From the NCBI RefSeq assembly GCF_001428505.1, contig NZ_LMHU01000006.1:712-64711 (forward strand): a stretch of 64,000 nt of DNA. Direction: 5' to 3'. This document shows, piece after piece, positions 40,299 to 49,384 of the stretch. The position numbers were made by a program, and so were the translations under genes. Every line of letters begins with the position of its first letter. Positions within the stretch are counted from its first letter, which is position 1. Source of the stretch: Terrabacter sp. Root181. GTDB lineage: Bacteria; Actinomycetota; Actinomycetes; Actinomycetales; Dermatophilaceae. Below the pieces are notes generated by a model. The model was not told where the DNA came from. It saw only the letters and a program-made list of their open reading frames with translations, and searched no databases.

Positions 40299-42779
40299 TC
40301 AGTCGCGGGAGATGACGTACGGCGGGGGAGCCTGCGGGTCACCCGCCGTGGGCTTCGGCTCGGTGAGGATCGAGCACGTGCCATCGGTGGGGCAGCCCAC
40401 GAGACGGTTGCGACCGTCCGGGGTCACGGTGCTCAGCTCGAGCGTGCGCGGCACGGGACTCGTGCGGTAGCCGGACTGCACGACGCTCGACCCTGAGGGG
40501 ACCCGCACGGCGAAGGCGGGCCGGCCGGTCGAGGTGTCGACGAGCAGCACCTGGCTCTCCTCGGGGCCGGTCGGGGTGCTCCACGCGATCGCGTAGCGTC
40601 CGTCGCCGGTGAGGCCCTGGACGTCGAGCCCCCGGCAGTCGAGGTTCCGGGTGGCCTGCGACGGCGTGTCGACCTTGAGCACGGCGAAGCACCCACCGTC
40701 GGAACGGCCGACGGCGGTGCGTGTCGAGTCGTTGAACACGACCATCTCCGCCTGCCGCCACTCGGCGGCACGCGACGTCTTCGTGTCCCACCGGAAGGTC
40801 GAGCCGCCGTTCGTGAAGAAGACGGCGGACCCGGCGAAGCCCACCACCTCGGCCTCGGGCCCGACGGCCTGCAGCGCCGCGACCTCGGTGCCCTCGTCGT
40901 CACGGACGCTGAGGTGCCCGTCGCCGCGGTCGACGTAGGCGAACCGGGTGCCCCGGTTGGCCTCGACGCGGCTGCCGAAGGCGCCGAGGTCCACGAGCGA
41001 CTCCCCGCCCGTGTCCGTCAGCGACATGCGCACGGTGCCCGCCTGCGACACGGTCACCACCCGGTTGCCGTTCGGCAGCCGCAGCACGTCGATGAGGTCA
41101 CCCCAGGGCCCGACCTGGCTGCTCCCGGCAGCGCTCAAGTAGTCCCCGCCGACGGCATACGGGAGGACGAGCGCCCCCGTGGGCTGCCCGGTGGTCGGCA
41201 GGGTGACCGTGCGGGCACCAGCGACCTCCGACGCGGACGTCGAGGGGGCGCCGGATGCCGGCGTCGTGCCCGATGACGCGATCGGGGGGTCGGTCGGCGG
41301 GGAGGGGTTCTGTGCCCGCCAGAGCGCGGTGCCACCGGCGGCCGCGAGGACGACGACGGCGCCCGCCGCGACGAGGAGTGGGACGCGACGCGGCCGGGCC
41401 GGAGGGGCAGCCGTGCCGCTGGGTGGCGACGGCGGCGACGGAGGCGACGGCGGATCCGCACCGGGGCCGGTCGGGGGCGGTCGTGTGCCCTCGGGAGCGG
41501 TCCCCGGGGCCTCGCCGGGACGCACGCGCTCGAGCAGTGCGGTGACGTCGGCGTAGTCGGGGCGCTCGGCGGCGAGCTGCTCGAGCATCGGGACCGCGGT
41601 CAGGGTCGCGTCGGAGGCGAGGGCGCCCTGCGCGGCGTCGTAGAGGGACTGCCACCGCGTCTCGGGCGAGGGCGCGGGCACCGCCCCGGGCGCGAAGGAG
41701 AAGGGCTGGCCCCCGCCGGAGCGCAGCAGGACCGCCGTACCCCACTCCGAGGCCTCGTCCGAGGTCGCCATCGCCTTGCGCACCTCGCAGATCGCCGCGT
41801 CGATGGGTAGGCCGCGCGTGAGGAAGGAGTAGAACTCGTGGCTGAAGACGAGCGCGGCCCGGTCGGAGATCTCCGTCTGCATCGCGACGACTGCGGGCAG
41901 GCCCTGGCGCACGAGGGCCTGGCCGACGCCGGAGAAGGCGTCGCGCCCGGACGACCGGGCACCCTCGCACGCGTTGAGGACGGCGAGCTGCAGGTCCCGG
42001 GCGTCGTGCAGCAGCGTGCCGAGCCGGGAGCCGCTCACGCGGTGCGAGGTGCGGTCCTCCCGCTCGAGGACGAGCACGCCCTGCTCGCTCGTGCGGTCCC
42101 AGCCCCCGTGCCCGATGAAGTGGAAGACGTGGAACGGGTCGAGCAGGGCCCGCTGCAGCGCCGGTAGCGTCGCCCGGTCGAGCACGACGAGCTCGAGCAG
42201 GCCGGCGGCGACGAGGTCGTTGGTCGTCGCCCGCAGCAGCTGCTGCTCCCGCTCGACGGCGAGCTCCGGCATGTCGACCGGGCTGGAGATCATGACGAGG
42301 ACGCGCAGGGGCGCCTGCACGGTGACCGGTGGGGGAGTGTCGAGCGCGTCGAGGAGCCGGACGACGGGGGTGCGCGTCGAGAGCGTGAGGAAGCGGCCGA
42401 GCCCCGTGGAGTAGAGGTACTCCCACGGCACCGCCTCGAGCTCGGGGACCGTGTCGAGCCGCAGTCTCACCCGCACGTCGCGCCCCTGCGTCCGAGCCGC
42501 GTCGAGACTCTGACGGAAGGCCGCGCCGACGTCGTCCGCGAAGAGCGCGTCCCCGAGGCGGCCGCCGTAGTCCTTGACGTCGGTGACCCGCGCCGCCGCA
42601 GGCACGAGGCGGCGCGTGGCCGCCCGGGGAGGTCCGACGGCGACCATGAACGCCGCGAGCTCGGTCGGCGCGAAGGGCAGCGTGAAGGGCGCGGAGGTGG
42701 TCGTCCCGCCCACGCGGACGGCATACCCCTGGTCGCCGTGCTCGATGGTGACGTCGAAGTCGACGTAGTCCTGGGGCAC
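40299..42779 (-). CDS. CHAT-domain (caspase-like) protease with membrane helix and outer propeller-like domain
   Basis: 826 residues. An N-terminal region (1-150, with TVPELEAVPWEYLY) leads into a CHAT domain at about 155-365, with His224 in HFIGHGGWD and Cys271 in LNACEGARS as the catalytic pair. A short helical segment (375-420) and a Pro/Ser-rich linker (430-463) precede one membrane helix (466-487). Residues 530-826 are strand-rich with repeated VxDxG/GR-type turns, like a beta-propeller, and would lie outside the cell. GTG 42779 has AGGAGG about seven bases upstream. The design suggests an outer sensor that controls a cytoplasmic protease. Targets are unknown. Confidence 0.88.
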   Translation of the reverse strand: MPQDYVDFDVTIEHGDQGYAVRVGGTTTSAPFTLPFAPTELAAFMVAVGPPRAATRRLVPAAARVTDVKDYGGRLGDALFADDVGAAFRQSLDAARTQGRDVRVRLRLDTVPELEAVPWEYLYSTGLGRFLTLSTRTPVVRLLDALDTPPPVTVQAPLRVLVMISSPVDMPELAVEREQQLLRATTNDLVAAGLLELVVLDRATLPALQRALLDPFHVFHFIGHGGWDRTSEQGVLVLEREDRTSHRVSGSRLGTLLHDARDLQLAVLNACEGARSSGRDAFSGVGQALVRQGLPAVVAMQTEISDRAALVFSHEFYSFLTRGLPIDAAICEVRKAMATSDEASEWGTAVLLRSGGGQPFSFAPGAVPAPSPETRWQSLYDAAQGALASDATLTAVPMLEQLAAERPDYADVTALLERVRPGEAPGTAPEGTRPPPTGPGADPPSPPSPPSPPSGTAAPPARPRRVPLLVAAGAVVVLAAAGGTALWRAQNPSPPTDPPIASSGTTPASGAPSTSASEVAGARTVTLPTTGQPTGALVLPYAVGGDYLSAAGSSQVGPWGDLIDVLRLPNGNRVVTVSQAGTVRMSLTDTGGESLVDLGAFGSRVEANRGTRFAYVDRGDGHLSVRDDEGTEVAALQAVGPEAEVVGFAGSAVFFTNGGSTFRWDTKTSRAAEWRQAEMVVFNDSTRTAVGRSDGGCFAVLKVDTPSQATRNLDCRGLDVQGLTGDGRYAIAWSTPTGPEESQVLLVDTSTGRPAFAVRVPSGSSVVQSGYRTSPVPRTLELSTVTPDGRNRLVGCPTDGTCSILTEPKPTAGDPQAPPPYVISRD

Positions 42780-42970
42780 CGGGCACCTCCTCGCGACGAG
42801 CGGACGCGGGGGCGACCGGGCGGCTCACCCTCGTCACCAAGAGCGTCCCACCGCCCGGGCTGATACGGCAGCCCACGCTGCCGCGTCACGCTCCGGACGA
42901 GCGCCGATTCGTGGTTCGGGCGATCCACGGGTGAGGATCGGAAGGACGCACCACCACCAGAGGAGACACC

Positions 42971-43453
42971 GTGACCGTCCTGCACGACTTCAAGGCCACC
43001 TCCATCGACGGCGGGGAGGTGTCGCTGGGCGAGTACGCCGGTGACGTCGTCCTCGTCGTCAACACCGCGAGCGAGTGCGGCTACACCCCGCAGCTCGGCG
43101 GTCTCGAGGAGCTCTACGAGACCTACCGCGCCCAGGGCCTCACGGTCCTCGGCTTCCCGTGCAACCAGTTCGGCGGCCAGGACCCCGGCAGCGACGAGGA
43201 GATCGGCGCCTTCTGCCAGAAGAACTACGGCGTCACCTTCCCGATGTTCTCCAAGATCGACGTCAACGGCCCGGACGAGCACCCGGTCTACACGTGGCTC
43301 AAGTCCGCGAAGGGCGGCCTGCTCGGCAAGAAGATCAAGTGGAACTTCACCAAGTTCCTCGTCGCCCGCGACGGCACCGTCATCGGCCGGTACTCACCGA
43401 CGACCGACCCCTCCGACCTCGCCGGTGACATCGAGAAGGCCCTCGCCGGGTAG
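42971..43453 (+). CDS. Glutathione peroxidase family protein
   Basis: 160 residues, thioredoxin fold. Peroxidatic Cys36 lies in VVNTASECGYTPQ, and FPCNQFGGQDPGSDEEI and KWNFTKFLVARDG supply the conserved Gln, Trp and Asn. Actinomycetes lack glutathione, so the enzyme probably uses thioredoxin; a second cysteine in FPCNQF or FCQKNYG could serve as resolving residue. GTG start with AGAGGAG before it. The aminodeoxychorismate synthase gene follows within 17 bases. Confidence 0.93.
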   Translation: MTVLHDFKATSIDGGEVSLGEYAGDVVLVVNTASECGYTPQLGGLEELYETYRAQGLTVLGFPCNQFGGQDPGSDEEIGAFCQKNYGVTFPMFSKIDVNGPDEHPVYTWLKSAKGGLLGKKIKWNFTKFLVARDGTVIGRYSPTTDPSDLAGDIEKALAG

Positions 43454-43469
43454 GCCCTACGATCTGCGG

Positions 43470-44522
43470 GTGGACCACGCCCGCTTCGCCGACCGGGACG
43501 CGCACGGGGTCGTCGACGTCCGCCACGGCCCCGAAGCCCTCGAGGCGATGACGCGCGAGGGCTTCTGGGCCGTCGTGGCCACCTTCGAGGGCGCCGTCAC
43601 GGCGGTGCGCTTCGCCGAGGTCACCCCGAGCGCGTATGCCGTCGGGCCGGGACCCAGGCCCGCCGCGGGTCCCGCGACGGCGTGGCGGCCGCTCGACCGC
43701 CACTGGCACACGTCACTCGACCGGGCGGCATACGTGGGCGCGGTGCGCGAGGTGAGGGAACGCATCGCTGCCGGCACGGTCTACCAGGTCAACGTCTGTC
43801 GCGTGCTCAGCCACGAGCTGTCGGCCGACGCCGACCTCGATCGACTCGATGACCTTCTGCGACAAGGCAACCCGGCACCACACGCAGCGCGCGTCCGCTG
43901 CGACGCCGCGGGTCTCGACGTCGTCAGCGCGTCGCCGGAGCTCTTCCTCGGGCGTCGGGGCCGGCGTCTCGTGACCCGTCCCATCAAGGGCACCGCGGCG
44001 ACCGCCGAGCAGATGCTGCCCAAGGACTACGCCGAGAACGTCATGATCGTCGACCTCATGCGCAACGACGTGTCCGGCGTCTGCGAGCCGGGGACCGTCT
44101 CGGTCGACGAGCTCTGTGCCGTCGAGGCGCATCCCGGCCTCGTGCACCTCGTCTCCACGGTCAGCGGGCACCTGCGCGACGGCGTCGGCTGGGCCGACGT
44201 CTTCGCGGCCGCCTACCCCCCGGGCTCAGTCTCCGGGGCGCCCAAGTCCAGTGCGCTGACCACCATCCGTGACCTCGAGACGGTGGCCCGCGGGCCGTAC
44301 TGCGGGGCCGTCGGCTGGGTCGACGCCGACGCGCGGGAGGCCGACCTCGCCGTCGGCATCCGCACCTTCTGGGCCGAGCGCGACGACACCGGCCGGCGGT
44401 GGCTCCGGTTCGGCACCGGCGCCGGGATCACGTGGCACTCCGACCCCGAGGGGGAGTGGGCCGAGACCGAGCTCAAGGCGGCCCGCCTCATCGGGCTCGC
44501 CGCGGGCACTGTGACACCATGA
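43470..44522 (+). CDS. pabB: Aminodeoxychorismate synthase component I
   Basis: 350 residues, corresponding mainly to the chorismate-binding domain; the N-terminal domain is short compared with the usual 450 residues. Motifs: GTVYQVNVCRVL, ASPELFLGRRGRRLVTRPIKGTA with the Lys-Gly-Thr core, DYAENVMIVDLMRNDVSGVCEPGTV, and YPPGSVSGAPKSSAL. With glutamine-derived ammonia it turns chorismate into aminodeoxychorismate for folate. Its assignment over anthranilate synthase rests on the adjacent pabC. Start GTG 43470 is used; the frame is open further upstream inside the peroxidase gene. Confidence 0.88.
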   Translation: MDHARFADRDAHGVVDVRHGPEALEAMTREGFWAVVATFEGAVTAVRFAEVTPSAYAVGPGPRPAAGPATAWRPLDRHWHTSLDRAAYVGAVREVRERIAAGTVYQVNVCRVLSHELSADADLDRLDDLLRQGNPAPHAARVRCDAAGLDVVSASPELFLGRRGRRLVTRPIKGTAATAEQMLPKDYAENVMIVDLMRNDVSGVCEPGTVSVDELCAVEAHPGLVHLVSTVSGHLRDGVGWADVFAAAYPPGSVSGAPKSSALTTIRDLETVARGPYCGAVGWVDADAREADLAVGIRTFWAERDDTGRRWLRFGTGAGITWHSDPEGEWAETELKAARLIGLAAGTVTP

Positions 44523-44574
44523 GTGCTCCCGTCGGGCGCCTTCCGGGCGGCCGCCGAGCCCCCAGGAAGGGACC

Positions 44575-45420
44575 ATGAGCACGACCACGCGCGTCTGGGT
44601 CAACGGCGACCTCGTCGACCCGACCGGCCCCTCCGTCTCGGCCCTCGACCACTCGGTCACGGTCGGTGACGGCGTCTTCGAGACGGCCAAGATCGCGGCG
44701 GGGCGGCCCTTCGCCCTGACCCGCCACCACCGGCGCCTCGAACGCTCCGCGGCCGGGCTCGGGCTGCCGCCGATCGACCTGTCCGTCGTCGACCGGGGTG
44801 TCGCCGCGGTCCTCGACGGTCCGACGATCGACTTCGGTCGGCTGCGCTACAGCGTCACCGGTGGTGTCGGGCCGCTCGGGTCCGACCGTGACGACAGCTC
44901 CCTGACCTACATCGTCATCGCGGGGCCGCAGCCGCTCCCTCCCGAGAGCGGCAAGCTCACGGTCGTCCCGTGGACGCGCAACGAGCGCTCGGCCGTGGTC
45001 GGGCTCAAGACGACGTCGTATGCCGAGAACGTCGTCGCGCTGGCCCGCGCCAAGCAGGAGGGCGCCGTCGAGGCGGTCTTCGGCAACACCCGGGGCGAGC
45101 TGTGCGAGTGCACGGGCAGCAACATCTTCGTCGTCGTCGACGCCGTCGTGCTGACGCCTCCGGCCGAGTCGGGGCTGTTGCTCGGCATCACCCGCGAGCT
45201 CACGATCGAGTGGGCGCGAGCCGCCGGCATCGAGGTCCGTGAGGAGACGCTGCCGCTCGACGTGCTCCAGAGCGCCGACGAGGTCTTCATCACGAGCTCG
45301 ACCAAGGACGTCCTGCCGATCCACGCCGTCGACGACCGGACGCTCCCGACCGACCGGCCCGTCACGACCGAGCTGCATCGGGTCTTCCGCAGCAACGCCG
45401 AGCGGGACTGCGACCCGTGA
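44575..45420 (+). CDS. pabC: Aminodeoxychorismate lyase (fold-type IV PLP enzyme)
   Basis: 281 residues. The PLP lysine lies in VVGLKTTSYAENVVAL, and the fold-type IV pattern continues with GAVEAVFGNTRGELCECTGSNIFVV, TPPAESGLLLGITR and ADEVFITSSTKDVLPI. It releases pyruvate from aminodeoxychorismate to give p-aminobenzoate. Branched-chain aminotransferases share the fold, but the pabB gene 52 bases upstream decides the call. AGGAAGGGACC precedes the ATG. Confidence 0.9.
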   Translation: MSTTTRVWVNGDLVDPTGPSVSALDHSVTVGDGVFETAKIAAGRPFALTRHHRRLERSAAGLGLPPIDLSVVDRGVAAVLDGPTIDFGRLRYSVTGGVGPLGSDRDDSSLTYIVIAGPQPLPPESGKLTVVPWTRNERSAVVGLKTTSYAENVVALARAKQEGAVEAVFGNTRGELCECTGSNIFVVVDAVVLTPPAESGLLLGITRELTIEWARAAGIEVREETLPLDVLQSADEVFITSSTKDVLPIHAVDDRTLPTDRPVTTELHRVFRSNAERDCDP

Positions 45421-45896
45421 CCCACGAGGACCACGCGCGCGACGAGGATCGTCCGCCCGTCGACTACTCCGACGCCAACCTCACGCTCGACGCGGCCGAG
45501 GACCGCTGGGCCTGGCGTGCGCGGCTGCGGGGCAACCGCGTCACGCACGTCATCTGGCGCACTGCCGTCGGTGTCGTCGGCGGCGTCGTGACGGTCGGCG
45601 GCCTCATCATGGTGCCGGCGCCCGGGCCGGGCTGGCTCGTCGTCTTCTTCGGCCTGCTCATCCTCGCCAGCGAGTTCGAGTTCGCGCAGCGGTGGCTCGA
45701 CTTCGCCAGGCACCACGTCAGCCGCTGGAACGACTGGATCATGGCCCGGGCGATCTGGGTCCGCGGCCTCGTTGCCCTCGGCACCCTGCTCGTCGTGTGG
45801 GGCGTCATCTGGGGCTATCTCGCGTGGGCCGGCATCCCGCAGTTCGTGCCGGAGTGGGCCGAGCAGCTGCTGACGCAGGTGCCCGGAGTGGACTGA
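45417..45896 (+). CDS. TIGR02611 family membrane protein
   Basis: 159 residues. After a charged N-terminus, hydrophobic segments RTAVGVVGGVVTVGGLIMVPAPGPGWLVVFFGLLILASEFEFA contain the PGPGW signature of this actinobacterial family, and another helix pair follows (LVALGTLLVVWGVIWGYLAW). It overlaps the pabC stop by four bases (GTGA), so it is co-translated, although no link to folate is known. Function unknown. Confidence 0.88.
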   Translation: MTHEDHARDEDRPPVDYSDANLTLDAAEDRWAWRARLRGNRVTHVIWRTAVGVVGGVVTVGGLIMVPAPGPGWLVVFFGLLILASEFEFAQRWLDFARHHVSRWNDWIMARAIWVRGLVALGTLLVVWGVIWGYLAWAGIPQFVPEWAEQLLTQVPGVD

Positions 45897-45898
45897 GG

Positions 45899-45920
45899 GT
45901 CGCCCCGCGGTCGGGGCGAC
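45899..45920 (+). terminator. Hairpin terminator of the pab operon
   Basis: Perfect nine-base stem GTCGCCCCG/CGGGGCGAC with loop CGGT, two bases after the stop codon of the TIGR02611 gene. Confidence 0.65.
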
Positions 45921-45948
45921 ACGTGTCGGCACGGCACCGGAGGGGCGA

Positions 45949-45979
45949 TTACCGCCCCCGCGTCCGCACCGGCTATTGT
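45949..45979 (+). promoter_or_regulatory. Probable tRNA-Val promoter
   Basis: TTACCG, 19 bases, then TATTGT (45974-45979), ending 42 bases before the tRNA. Spacing and the sequence around the -10 match those before tRNA-Gly. Confidence 0.4.
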
Positions 45980-46021
45980 TTCCCTCCGTCACCCCGACGC
46001 CGTGTCGGCACAGGGGTGCCC

Positions 46022-46095
46022 GGACGTGTAGCTCAGCTGGTTAGAGCGCTCGCTTCACACGCGAGAGGTCAGGGGTTCGAGTCCCTTCACGTCCA
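46022..46095 (+). tRNA. tRNA-Val (anticodon CAC)
   Basis: 74 bases with a full cloverleaf. Acceptor GGACGTG pairs with CACGTCC, anticodon stem CTCGC/GCGAG encloses TTCACAC with anticodon CAC, and the T-loop is GGTTCGAGTCC. CCA is not encoded. No duplicated 3' end was seen nearby, so there is no sign of an integrated element. Confidence 0.97.
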
Positions 46096-46277
46096 CCGAA
46101 CGACGATGGCAGGGCGGGCGGTCCACGCAACGAAGGGTCCGGCGAGCCCGCTGAACAAGGGGACGACACTCCCACCCGCCTGTAGGCTCCACCTGTGAAT
46201 GCTCTTCAGGGGGGACGAAACCGATCGGGCGCAGGCGGATCCCGCCTCGCCGTGCGCACCCAGATCCTCGGCTGACC

Positions 46278-48029
46278 GTGGCCGCGCTCGCCGACCGACC
46301 TGATGTCGGAGAGCACACGTGGCAGGAGCGCGTCCCGGGTCTGCGTCTGGCGCGCTCCTACGAGCGGTCCTGGCTCCCGAAGGACATCGTCGCCGGCCTG
46401 GTCCTCTCTGCGCTGTTGGTGCCGCAGGGAATGGCCTATGCACAGCTTGCCGGGCTGCCGCCCGTCACGGGGTTGTACACCTCGATCCTGTGCCTGATCG
46501 GATATGCGGTCTTCGGGCCCTCTCGGGTCCTCGTGCTGGGACCGGACTCGTCGCTGGGTCCCATGATCGCGGCGACGATCCTCCCCCTGCTTCTCGCCGG
46601 CGGAGACCCTGCCCGCGCCGTCGCGCTCGCGTCGATGCTGGCGATCATCGTCGGCGTCGTCATGGTGGTCGCGGGGCTGGCGCGGTTCGGCTTCGTCGCT
46701 GACCTGCTGTCGAAGCCGACCCAGATCGGCTACATGAACGGACTGGCACTGACGATCATCGTCGGCCAGCTGCCAAAGCTCTTCGGCTTCTCCACCGATG
46801 CGAGCGGCCTCGTGGCCGAGGCGAACGCCTTCCTGTCCGGCCTGTTCACGGGCTCGGCCAACCGTACGGCGGCCCTCATCGGCGTCAGCGCCCTGGCCGG
46901 CATCCTGCTCCTGAACAGGTTCATCCCCAAGGTCCCGAGCGTGCTCGTGATCGTGGTGCTGACCGCTGTCGTGGTCAAGGTGTTCGACCTTCAGGCCCAC
47001 GGTGTCGACACGGTCGGTGTTCTCCCACAAGGCCTCCCGATCTTCACGATCCCCCAGGTGGGCTGGGGCGACGTCCCACCCCTCTTCCTCGGGGCGCTGG
47101 CCATCGCCGTCGTCGCTCTCGCCGACACGATGTCCACGGCCTCGGCCTTCGCGGCCCGCAAGGGCGAACGCGTCCAGGGAAACCAGGAGATGATCGGCAT
47201 CGGGGCCGCCAACATCGCCGCTGGAGCCTTCCAGGGCTTTCCGGTCAGCACCAGCGGGTCGCGGACCGCGGTGGCGGAACAGGCCGGCTCACGGTCCCAG
47301 GTCACCGGGATCGTCGGCGCCGCGGTGATCGCCGCCGTCCTGCTCTTCGCCAATGCCCTCATGCAGTACGTGCCCCAACCGACGCTCGGGGCCATCGTCA
47401 TCGCGGCGGCCGTGTCGCTGACCGACGTCGCCGGGACTCGTCGCCTCTGGCTGCAGCGCCGGACGGAGTTCCTCCTGTCCCTCATCGCCCTGCTCGGTGT
47501 GGCTCTCCTGGGGGTGCTGCCGGGCATCCTCATCGCGGTCGGTCTGTCCATCCTCAACGTCTTCCGCCGCACCTGGTGGCCGCACCAGGCCGAGCTCGGG
47601 CGCGTCGAGGGGGTTGCGGGACTGCACGACACGGAGAGCTACCCGCAGGCCGAGCGGTTGCCCGGGCTGGTCGTCTATCGGTTCGACGCGCCGCTCATCT
47701 TCGCCAATGCCCGGCGCTTCGGCGAGACCGTGCGCGCGATGGCCGAGGACGACCCGGCGCTGCGCTGGATCGTGGTCGCCGCTGAGCCGATCACCGACGT
47801 CGACACCACGGCCTCGGACATGCTGGAGGAGCTGGACACGTGGCTGAACGAGCGCGGGGTGTCCCTCGTCTTCGCGGAGATGAAGGATCCGGTGCGTGCG
47901 AAGATCGAGCGGTACGAGCTGACCCGCACCATCGCCCCTGAGCATTTCCTCCCGACCGTCGACGAGGCGGTCGCAGAGTTCCGGCGCCAGACCGGTGCGA
48001 GCTGGCGCTCCCCGAAGGAGCCGACATGA
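46278..48029 (+). CDS. SulP family anion transporter with STAS domain
   Basis: 583 residues. The membrane part has the SulP opening DIVAGLVLSALLVPQGMAYAQLAGLPPVTGLYTS and FGPSRVLVLGPDSSLGPMIA, then FPVSTSGSRTAVAEQAGSRSQVTGIVGA, about 12-14 segments in all. A C-terminal STAS domain follows (LVVYRFDAPLIFANARRFGETV, then DVDTTASDMLEEL). Members carry sulfate, bicarbonate, chloride or dicarboxylates. Start GTG 46278 is a choice among weak options. The lipid kinase gene overlaps its end by ATGA. It is one of three SulP genes in nine kilobases. Confidence 0.92.
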   Translation: MAALADRPDVGEHTWQERVPGLRLARSYERSWLPKDIVAGLVLSALLVPQGMAYAQLAGLPPVTGLYTSILCLIGYAVFGPSRVLVLGPDSSLGPMIAATILPLLLAGGDPARAVALASMLAIIVGVVMVVAGLARFGFVADLLSKPTQIGYMNGLALTIIVGQLPKLFGFSTDASGLVAEANAFLSGLFTGSANRTAALIGVSALAGILLLNRFIPKVPSVLVIVVLTAVVVKVFDLQAHGVDTVGVLPQGLPIFTIPQVGWGDVPPLFLGALAIAVVALADTMSTASAFAARKGERVQGNQEMIGIGAANIAAGAFQGFPVSTSGSRTAVAEQAGSRSQVTGIVGAAVIAAVLLFANALMQYVPQPTLGAIVIAAAVSLTDVAGTRRLWLQRRTEFLLSLIALLGVALLGVLPGILIAVGLSILNVFRRTWWPHQAELGRVEGVAGLHDTESYPQAERLPGLVVYRFDAPLIFANARRFGETVRAMAEDDPALRWIVVAAEPITDVDTTASDMLEELDTWLNERGVSLVFAEMKDPVRAKIERYELTRTIAPEHFLPTVDEAVAEFRRQTGASWRSPKEPT

Positions 48030-49384
48030 CGACGTCCGACCCCGGCGCCAGACGCAGCGCCCTTCGCAGGGTCTCGGCAGCACTCGCGCTGACTGCGTTC
48101 GCGGCCGCCTTGCTGTTCCTCGTGGTCGTCTCCATCCGCCGCTGGGACGTCCTGCTGGCCAGCGTGGCGTCGCTCGGGGCGGCGGTGGTGGCCGCGTGGT
48201 ACGTCGTGTCACGCCGGGGCGCCGTCCGAGCCGCTGCCGCTGCGCTCGGGGCCATCGCCCTCGTCGTCTTCGTCGTGGTGATCCTCGCGAGCCAGAGCGG
48301 TCGGGTGCTGGCCGTCGGGCTCGCACTCGCGGCGGTCTCCACCGCAGCAGCCGGCTACGCACTGGCCGCCCCGACCGCGCAGGCCGACGACGCCGAGGCC
48401 GCGCCCACGGCGAGGCAGGCGGTCCTCATCATGAACCCGCGGTCCGGCGGGGGGAAGGTCGAGCGGTTCGGCCTCGTCGACCTCTGCAGGCAGCGGGGTG
48501 TCGAGCCGTATGTCCTCAAACCCGGCGACGACCTGCGAGAGGTAGCCGAGGCCGCGGTCGCCCGGGGTGCGGATCTGCTGGGGATGGCCGGAGGGGACGG
48601 CTCGCTGGCGATCGTCGCCTCGATCGCCAGCCTGCACGGACTGCCCTTCGTCGTCGTGCCCGCGGGGACGCGGAACCACTTCGCGCTCGATCTGGGAATC
48701 GACCGCGAGGACGTCCCGGGCGCGCTGGCTGCTTTCGACGACGGCGTCGACACGCGCGTGGACCTGGCCGAGATCAACGGGCGCGTGTTCGTCAACAACG
48801 CGTCGATGGGTGTGTACGCCAAGGTCGTGCAGTCGGCGGACTACCGCGACGCGAAGGTGCAGACCGCCTCGGCCCTGCTGCCCGACATGCTGGGACCCGG
48901 GGCCAACGCCCTCGACCTGCGCTACATGCTGCCCTCCGGCGCGGAAGCGGTGCCGGGCCAGCTGCTGCTGGTGTCCAACAACCCATACGATCTCGCTCAC
49001 CTTCGTGGCGGAGGCATGCGAGAGGGCCTCGACGGCGGCGTGCTCGGGGTCGTCTCGCTGCGAGTCGGCTCGGCTGCGGACGCAGAGAAGCTCGCCGCCC
49101 TGGAGATGACGGGTCAGGTCCAGCGTTTCTCCGGATGGGACGAATGGACGGCCTCGGAGTTCGAGGTGCACTCGGCCGGGCCCGTGGAGGTCGGCGTCGA
49201 CGGGGAGGCCCTGGTGCTCGATCCCCCGTTGCGCTTCGCCATCCGACCCGGCGCGGTCACCGTGCGACGTCCACGCGCCGCCCTTCGACGGTCGCGTGCT
49301 GCTCGCCCGGCGCCAATCACTGCCAGGTCGACGCTCGCCGCGCTCTGGCAGATCGCGACCGGGCGCGAGGCGGAGGTCGGATGA
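48026..49384 (+). CDS. Diacylglycerol kinase family protein with N-terminal membrane helices
   Basis: 452 residues. Residues 1-115 contain about four hydrophobic segments (ALALTAFAAALLFLVVV and others). The catalytic domain begins at 130 with VLIMNPRSGGGKVERF, then GMAGGDGSLAIVASIASLHGLPFVVVPAGTRNHFALDLGID and NNASMGVYA. These enzymes phosphorylate diacylglycerol or sphingoid-like lipids with ATP. The membrane part is an addition to the core family. It starts inside the SulP stop and its own stop overlaps the PAP2 start, so kinase and phosphatase are coupled. Confidence 0.9.
   Translation: MTTSDPGARRSALRRVSAALALTAFAAALLFLVVVSIRRWDVLLASVASLGAAVVAAWYVVSRRGAVRAAAAALGAIALVVFVVVILASQSGRVLAVGLALAAVSTAAAGYALAAPTAQADDAEAAPTARQAVLIMNPRSGGGKVERFGLVDLCRQRGVEPYVLKPGDDLREVAEAAVARGADLLGMAGGDGSLAIVASIASLHGLPFVVVPAGTRNHFALDLGIDREDVPGALAAFDDGVDTRVDLAEINGRVFVNNASMGVYAKVVQSADYRDAKVQTASALLPDMLGPGANALDLRYMLPSGAEAVPGQLLLVSNNPYDLAHLRGGGMREGLDGGVLGVVSLRVGSAADAEKLAALEMTGQVQRFSGWDEWTASEFEVHSAGPVEVGVDGEALVLDPPLRFAIRPGAVTVRRPRAALRRSRAARPAPITARSTLAALWQIATGREAEVG

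Noticed and set aside
42780-42970. Possible regulatory RNA between the CHAT and peroxidase genes
   Set aside because: Only weak inverted repeats; a plain divergent promoter region explains the gap.
46022-46278. tRNA-Val 3' end as a possible attachment site
   Set aside because: No duplicated tRNA end, integrase or phage-like gene lies downstream.
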